Program-made: the position numbers and the translations under genes
Notes under the pieces: model-generated
Databases searched by the model: none
Told to the model about the DNA's origin: nothing
What the model saw: only the letters and a program-made list of their open reading frames with translations
Shown here: positions 58,974 to 64,000 of the stretch, one piece after another
Numbering within the stretch: position 1 is the first letter of the stretch
Layout: every line of letters starts with the position of its first letter
Source: Cellulomonas fimi
GTDB lineage: Bacteria > Actinomycetota > Actinomycetes > Actinomycetales > Cellulomonadaceae
Assembly: GCF_012952065.1 (NCBI RefSeq)
Contig: NZ_JABCJJ010000015.1
Coordinates: 1-64,000, forward strand
Length of the DNA stretch: 64,000 bases
Direction: 5' to 3'

Positions 58974-60622
58974 ATCGAGCGTGGCGGCAGGCGTGGTGTC
59001 GGGCGGGTCTGCGCCCGTGACCGGGCCCGCCCTTCGCTCGTCGCCGTCGGCGCCGGATGTGGCGTCTGTGGTTGCCGCGGTGGAGCGGGTGGTGGTGGCG
59101 GCGCGGGGGGCGGACGGGTGGTCGGTGGGTGAGCGGCGTGCGGTGCTGGCGGGTCTGGATCGGGTGATCGACGGGTTGTCGGCGGTGCGGGCGGCGGTGC
59201 TGGTGGCTGAGCGGTGAGTCGGGGGCGTGGCGGGGTGGGGGTGATCGGTCGTTCGAGGCGTGGCGGGGGCGCACGTCGCGGGCCGGGTCGCGGGCGGCGA
59301 TGGTCCAGGTGCGGCAGGCCGAGGGTCTGGCGGCGGTGCCGGTGGTCGCGGCGGCGGTGACCGCGGGGCGGATCAGTCTGGAGCATGCGGGGGCGATCGC
59401 GAGGGTCGCGGGTGCGGGGACCGCGGTGCAGCGGGTGGCGGTGGTGTCCCCGGAGGGGCAGCGGCACCTGCTCGGGCTCGCGGAGCGGCTGGACGCGGGG
59501 AGGTTCGCGACCGCGGCGGCGCGGTGGGTTGCGGCGGTGGACCCGGGCGGGCTGGAGCGGGACCATCAGGCGCAGCGGGCCGAGCGGTTCGTGCAGCTCA
59601 CCCACACCCCGGGCGGCACGCTGGTCAAGGGCAGGTTGGACTCGATGGCCGGGCACCGGCTCGCGCTGGCGCTGGAGGCCGTGACCCCGCGGCCCGGGGT
59701 GGACGACGACCGGGACCACGGTCAGCGGCGCGCGGACGCGCTGGACACCATGGCGACCCGGATCCTGGGGTTCAAGGACACCAAGCCCGGCGCGCACGTG
59801 CCCGCGCAGGTGTCGTTCGTGCTGACCGCGCAGACCTGGCACGCGGCCCGCGCCGAACGCGACCGCCGCCGCACCCGCCGGGCCGCCGACGAGGAGAGCG
59901 CGACGACGAGCGCCGAGGCGGCGGGGGCTGCGGAGGCGGCTGGTGCGGCCGGGGTGGGCGCGGTGTCGTACGAGCCGGGGACGTCGTACGAGCCGGCGAC
60001 GCTCGAGGACGGCACCCCGGTGCCCGGCACCGAGCTCGCCGCGGCGCTGTGCGACTGCGAGCTGACCCGGATCGTCCTGGACGCCCAGGGTGCGCCGATC
60101 GACCTGGGCCGCGCCGAGCGGGTCTACACCGGGCCTCAACGACGGGCCGTCATCGCCCGCGACCGGCAGTGCGCCTGGCCCGAGTGCGCCGCGCACGCCC
60201 GCTGGTGCCAGATCCACCACATCGCCTGGTGGGACCGCGACACCGGGGCCACGTCCGTGGACAACGGCGTGCTGCTGTGCAACTTCCACCACCACGAAGT
60301 CCATCGACGAGAGCTGACCATCACGAGGCACAACCTCGACGGACCACCCGGACCTGAGGGATCACCCGGACACGACGGAGGCGTCGCCCGCGTCCGGTAC
60401 GAGTTCCACGACGCGGGCGGGCGCTCGGTCGGCGCACCGCCCGGGTTGCCGCCGCCGCGCGGACGGGGCGGGCCGCCGGGTCTGTCGACGCGGGGCGGGC
60501 CTGGTGCACCGCCCGAGCTGCTGCTGCCGCACGGCTCAGGCGAGCCGCCGGGAGGGGATCCAGAGAGCCGAGTCACCGATCCCGTCACCGGCATGAGCAT
60601 GCCCGCATGGTCGCTGTCGTAG
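58966..60622 (+). pseudogene. DUF222/HNH endonuclease (REP13E12 family), frameshifted
   Basis: The 5' part (58966-59217) encodes the start of DUF222 (ADGWSVGERRAVLAGLDRVIDGLSAVRAAVLVAER) and then meets TGA. One base later the frame continues as SGAWRGGGDRSFEAWRGRTSRAGSRAAMVQVRQAEGL through DUF222 to an HNH nuclease (CAWPECAAHARWCQIHHIAWW, DNGVLLCNFHHHEVHR). GAGCGGTGAG where GAGCGGGAG is expected shows one extra T near 59215. Otherwise the ORF is full length, with a Gly/Pro-rich tail. An internal ATG at 59300 could start a 440-residue product. These genes are repeated in actinobacterial genomes and behave like mobile homing-type elements. Confidence 0.85.
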
Positions 60623-60762
60623 GGCTGTGTCGTAGGGCTGTGTCGTAGGGCTGTGTCGTAGGGCTGTGTCGTCGGGCTGCTGACGTCGGGCTGCTGACGT
60701 CGGGCTGCTGACGTCGGGCTGCTGACGTCGGGCTGCTGTCGTCGGGCTGCTGTCGTCGGGCT
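60612..60762 (+). repeat. Short tandem repeats at the 3' end of the HNH gene
   Basis: About five copies of a 13-mer (GGGCTGTGTCGTA) are followed by about six copies of a related 14-mer (GGGCTGCTGACGTC and variants with TGTCGTC). The array begins in the last codons of the HNH gene and fills much of the spacer. Confidence 0.9.
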
Positions 60763-60967
60763 CCCCGGCTCGGCGGTGCACGGGGCGTGCATGTGTTCCG
60801 AGCGCTCGTCCACGGGCACGCGTGAGTCGCGGGAGGCCAGGCACCAGCAGCGCGCGCCCGGGGCTTGCGGATCCCGACGCACGTCGCGAGATCGTCCAAC
60901 CGCCCGACCGGCGCGCGGACCCGATGCCCATGCGCACCCGGTAGGCAGGGCGACCGACACCCGCGGC
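60763..60967. other. Remaining spacer between the HNH repeats and the glucanase gene
   Basis: About 205 bases between convergent genes. No ORF, hairpin or known element is recognised. Confidence 0.4.
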
Positions 60968-62503
60968 TCAGCCCCCGACGTTGAACTCCTCGATCCCGAG
61001 GAGCGGCCGGATGACCTTCCGGACGTCCCCGCGCACGACGTAGCTCTTGACCTTGTCGTTGCGCAACTCGTTCCCGAGCGCGGCCATGATCATGCCCTGG
61101 TCGAGAGACAGGTAGCGCTGGGCGACCGTGCCGCTGCGGACCGCGATGGCGTCGTAGAACCCGCCAGGCCCGTAGGCGTCGAAGTCCCTGCGGAGGTTAG
61201 CGAGGTTGTCGAGCGCCTCGGCCTTCGCGTACGGCAGCGCGAGGAACGACGCGTGCGGCGTCACCACGCCGTCGTTGTACGACGCCGGCTGGCTCGGCGC
61301 ACGGAAGCACGCCGGGTCGTCCCAGCCGGACTCGACGAACGTGCGGGGCTGGTCCGACGCGTAGCCGTTCGGCTCCATGCCGATCGGGTCGACGCCGTAC
61401 TCGCGGTAGCCGCCGAACGGGTTGCTCGACGGCGAGAAGCCCCAGTACCCGTAGCCGGCCTCCTCCATGCCGTGCTCGATCTGTGCGCGCACGGTCAGCG
61501 GGTGGTTCACGCCCCAGCTCTTCGGGCCCCACTCGGCCTCGGGGATGAACAGGTCGACCATGAGCGCCTCGAACATCGACCCGCCCCACGTGGGGACGAG
61601 CTGCATGCCGCGGTAGCGGTAGGCGCCCTCGAACACGTCGACGCCCATGTACTGCACCCACTCGCCGACCGGCTTCTGCTCCGGCCAGCTCCAGTCGCAG
61701 GTGTCCGGGAACGTCCGGAACATCTTGAAGTAGTGCTCGGGCGGGATCTGGCCCCAGGCGATGCCGAGGTAGCTCGCGATGCGCGGCTCGGTGTTGAGGG
61801 TCCCGTAGTGGTGCCCGGTGTACCAGACGTCCGGTCCGCGGTCGCGGTAGTTGTCCAGCACCGCGGCGGCGTCCGGGGGCTGCTCGTCCCAGAAACCACC
61901 ACGGATCTGCCCGACGACCGGGTCGTAGTAGAAGCCGAAGTCCATGGTCGAGAAGATCGCCTCCGCCTGGTCGCGCAGGCGCGGCTCGGCGTTGCTCACC
62001 AGGACGAGCGCGGTGGCGAGCCACCCGTTGTCGACGCTGGACAGGAACGGGTAGACGACGTCGCCCGTGCCCGGCCAGCTCGTGAGCTTCTTGCCGGTGG
62101 CCTCGCTGTACCAGTTGTAGAACATGCCCGAGTCCATGTGGCGGTCGAGCGCGGCGACGGACTCCAGCGTCTGCGACAGGCGCTCGAACGCCTCGGTCCG
62201 GCTGATGATCTTGAGGTCGCGGGCGACCACGGTGCTCCACAGGTACGCGCCGATGTTGGTCGGGGACGTGTACCCGCTCAGGGTGCTCGTGTCGAGGTCG
62301 CCCTCGATGTTGTCCGCAGGCAGGCCCGTGCCGGGGTCGACCATGGCCTCGAACGAGGCCCAGGTGTCCGTCGCGTACTCCATCAGGGTCGCGCGGTCCT
62401 GGCTCGGCCCCGAGGCCGCCGGGCCGGCGGTGACCACCAGCCCCGTCGTGGCGAGCGCCGCGGCCGCGAGGGCGGCCGTGCGTCGACGCAGTTGTCCGGT
62501 CAT
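60968..62503 (-). CDS. Secreted glycoside hydrolase, glycoamylase-like (GH144 endo-beta-1,2-glucanase type)
   Basis: 511 residues. Signal peptide (about 1-32): RRR, hydrophobic core, AGPAASG. The mature part is an (alpha/alpha)6 barrel with the glycoamylase-like signatures NIGAYLWSTVVARDL, LSSVDNGWLATALVLV, FYYDPVVGQIRGGFWDEQ, YTGHHYGTLNTEPRIASYLGI, VPTWGGSMFEALMVDLFIPE, GYWGFSPSSNPFGGYREYGVDPIG and VVTPHASFLALPYA. This family cleaves beta-1,2-glucan or sophoro-oligosaccharides. It follows a GH3 gene by 47 bases, so an endo-enzyme and beta-glucosidase would work in sequence on one glucan. Confidence 0.88.
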   Translation of the reverse strand: MTGQLRRRTAALAAAALATTGLVVTAGPAASGPSQDRATLMEYATDTWASFEAMVDPGTGLPADNIEGDLDTSTLSGYTSPTNIGAYLWSTVVARDLKIISRTEAFERLSQTLESVAALDRHMDSGMFYNWYSEATGKKLTSWPGTGDVVYPFLSSVDNGWLATALVLVSNAEPRLRDQAEAIFSTMDFGFYYDPVVGQIRGGFWDEQPPDAAAVLDNYRDRGPDVWYTGHHYGTLNTEPRIASYLGIAWGQIPPEHYFKMFRTFPDTCDWSWPEQKPVGEWVQYMGVDVFEGAYRYRGMQLVPTWGGSMFEALMVDLFIPEAEWGPKSWGVNHPLTVRAQIEHGMEEAGYGYWGFSPSSNPFGGYREYGVDPIGMEPNGYASDQPRTFVESGWDDPACFRAPSQPASYNDGVVTPHASFLALPYAKAEALDNLANLRRDFDAYGPGGFYDAIAVRSGTVAQRYLSLDQGMIMAALGNELRNDKVKSYVVRGDVRKVIRPLLGIEEFNVGG

Positions 62504-62550
62504 GTCTCTCGAGTCCCTTCGTCGGCAACGTCGCGGTCGGTCGAGTCGGA

Positions 62551-64000
62551 TCAGGTCGCACCTCCTCCGCCTGGCGCTGGGCGCCTCGCGCCATCCGGCT
62601 CGCCGGACGGGCCGACGACGTCGAGGCGGGCCGTCACTCCGGCCCCGGCGTGCGGGGCCACGCGGATCGTGAAGGGTCCTGGATCGCATCGCTCGCGACC
62701 CGTCGCGTCGCGACGCGCGAGGAGGTGGTGGTCGACGTCGAAGGTCACCACGGTCGTCTCCCCCGGGGCGAGCTCCACGCGGCGCGCCCCGGCGAGCTCT
62801 CCGACCGGCCGGGAGACGGGCGCGACGTGCGCACGCGCGTACAGCTGAGCGGTCTCCACCACCCGACGCTCCCCGAGGTTGGTCAGCCGGGCGCTCGCGC
62901 GGACGACCTCGCCGGGCCGCAGGGTGCCCGCGGACAGGCTCAGACCGTCGTACACGACGGCGCCGTAGCCCAAGCCGAACCCGAACGGGTACTGGGGCGT
63001 GTCGCGATGGTCGCGGTACCGCCCCACCGGCCCGTCGGGGTCGAGGGGACGCCCGGTCGGCAGGTGGTCGTGGTGCAGCGGCACCTGCCCGGTGGTCCAG
63101 GGCAAGCTCGCGGGCAGGCGCCCGCTCGGCACGACGTCCCCGGTGAGCACGTCGACGACGCCGTGGCCGCCCTCGACCCCGGGATGGAACACGAGCGCGA
63201 GGGCCGAGCCGAGGTGCTCCAGCCGTTCGAGCGCGAGCGGCCGACCGGTGAGGACGACGACGACGAGGTGCCGGCTCACGCGGGCCAGCGCCTCGAGCAC
63301 CTCGGTCTGCCCGGGCGGCAGCTCCACGGACGTCACGGAGTTCGCCTCGCCGCTCCGCATCGGGTGCTCCCCGACGCAGGCGACCACGACGTCCGCCGCG
63401 CGCGCCGCCACCAGGGTCGCGTCGACGAAGCGCCCGTCGTCCACCGTCACCTCCGTGGACGTCCCCGCGAAGCGCTCGCGGAAGGCGTCGGCGATGGTCA
63501 CGGCGTCCTCGGCACGCCCGTCCAGGGTCCAGGTGCCGAAGAGCTCGCCGTCGGCTGTGGCGAACGGCCCGGTCACGTGCAGCCGGCGCGGGACGGCCCC
63601 GGCCCCGGCCCACTCGGCTGCCTCGGCTACCCCGGCTACCCCGAGCGGCAGGACCCCGTCGTTGCGCAGGAGCACGACGGCCGACGCCGCGGCCCGCCGC
63701 GCGAGCGCCCGGTGCTCGGGAGTCAGGTGCACCGCGGCGGCCCGAGCCGGGTCCGTGTACGGGGCCTCGAACAGCCCGAGCCGCAGCTTGAGCCCGAGCA
63801 CGCGGGTGACGGCGTCGTCCACGAGCGCGGTCTCGACGACCCCGGAGCGGACCAGGTCCGCGAGGTGCGCGCTGTACGCGCCGGTCACCATGTCGATGTC
63901 GACGCCCGCGCGGATCGCGAGCCGCGCGGCCTCGCCCAGGTCGGCCGCCAGGCCGTGGTGCAGCAGCTCGCCGACGGCGTCCCAGTCGCTGACCACCGGC
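62551..64000 (-). CDS. Glycoside hydrolase family 3 beta-glucosidase (partial, 5' end beyond window)
   Basis: The frame is open to the right edge, 482 residues seen. It begins at VVSDWDAV, in which Asp is the GH3 catalytic nucleophile, so the N-terminal TIM barrel lies mostly outside. Visible parts: the end of the barrel (AGVDIDMVTGAY, VTRVLGLKLRLGLFE), the alpha/beta sandwich (SAVVLLRNDGVLPLG, VVVACVGEHPMRSGEANSV, PGVEGGHGVVDVLTGDVVPSGRLP), and the fibronectin-III-like domain (YPFGFGLGYG, TNLGERRVVETAQLYA, GETTVVTFDVD). It would release glucose from short beta-glucans; the linkage is probably beta-1,2 by context. First gene of the pair with the glucanase. Confidence 0.93.
   Translation of the reverse strand, partial: PVVSDWDAVGELLHHGLAADLGEAARLAIRAGVDIDMVTGAYSAHLADLVRSGVVETALVDDAVTRVLGLKLRLGLFEAPYTDPARAAAVHLTPEHRALARRAAASAVVLLRNDGVLPLGVAGVAEAAEWAGAGAVPRRLHVTGPFATADGELFGTWTLDGRAEDAVTIADAFRERFAGTSTEVTVDDGRFVDATLVAARAADVVVACVGEHPMRSGEANSVTSVELPPGQTEVLEALARVSRHLVVVVLTGRPLALERLEHLGSALALVFHPGVEGGHGVVDVLTGDVVPSGRLPASLPWTTGQVPLHHDHLPTGRPLDPDGPVGRYRDHRDTPQYPFGFGLGYGAVVYDGLSLSAGTLRPGEVVRASARLTNLGERRVVETAQLYARAHVAPVSRPVGELAGARRVELAPGETTVVTFDVDHHLLARRDATGRERCDPGPFTIRVAPHAGAGVTARLDVVGPSGEPDGARRPAPGGGGAT

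Overview
The window is about 74% GC with strong G/C bias at third codon positions, many GTG starts, and several promoters whose -10 hexamer lies 6-7 bases upstream of the start codon (leaderless transcripts). The gene content (MtrA-like boxes on rpf genes, a CIRCE-controlled FmdB protein, a REP13E12-type HNH gene, Pmt, GlxR-like sites, glycan hydrolases) points to an actinobacterium of the order Micrococcales, most like Cellulomonas or a near relative. This placement is inferred from gene content and order, not from a marker tree.

Layout. 1-982: 5' part of a secreted DUF4214 repeat protein, running off the left edge, with a CRP-type palindrome upstream. 1701-3130: tRNA-Gln, then TetR and MarR regulators. 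3305-16891 (all minus): the conserved actinobacterial run metG-tatD-rpf-rpf-rsmA-ispE-ABC-F plus a GT-C glycosyltransferase. A metal cassette (HMA chaperone and a P1B ATPase with a CPG motif) interrupts this run between rpf and rsmA. Its two promoters carry the same palindrome centred exactly 41.5 bases upstream of the predicted start. 16931-24597: a 63-bp tandem repeat array at the 3' end of a PQQ-type sugar dehydrogenase, an AbiEi/DUF559 gene flanked by 16-bp inverted repeats, an aminotransferase with a large in-frame internal deletion, pncA, and the divergent rsmI/pmt pair. 25201-32076: a type I restriction-modification operon (hsdM - DUF1016 nuclease - hsdS - hsdR), less GC-rich than its surroundings and lying just 3' of a tRNA-Ala. 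32501-39918: the conserved run Rv0996-like membrane protein - rimJ-type GNAT - (glp remnant; galU absent) - fthC - penicillin acylase - FmdB with CIRCE - SAF protein - mscL. 39986-44634: a helicase-like protein of 1467 residues with degenerate ATPase motifs, and a small partner. 45078-56033: a purine (urate) catabolic operon.

How the genes work together. uox, uraH and uraD take urate to allantoin. allB and alc take allantoin to ureidoglycolate. Glyoxylate would then be used by malate synthase (aceB) with malic enzyme, and in principle by hydroxypyruvate isomerase (hyi) and glycerate kinase. However hyi carries a one-base frameshift, and no glyoxylate carboligase, tartronate semialdehyde reductase, ureidoglycolate lyase, permease or regulator is in the window. 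At the right end an endo-beta-1,2-glucanase-like enzyme and a GH3 beta-glucosidase (running off the edge) form a glucan-degrading pair.

A recurring theme is gene decay. There is a deleted aminotransferase, a lost galU with most of glp, frameshifted hyi and HNH genes, and a 25-codon oxidoreductase-like scrap. In-frame coding minisatellites are also frequent. The two single-base frameshifts could be sequencing errors; the deletions are harder to explain that way.
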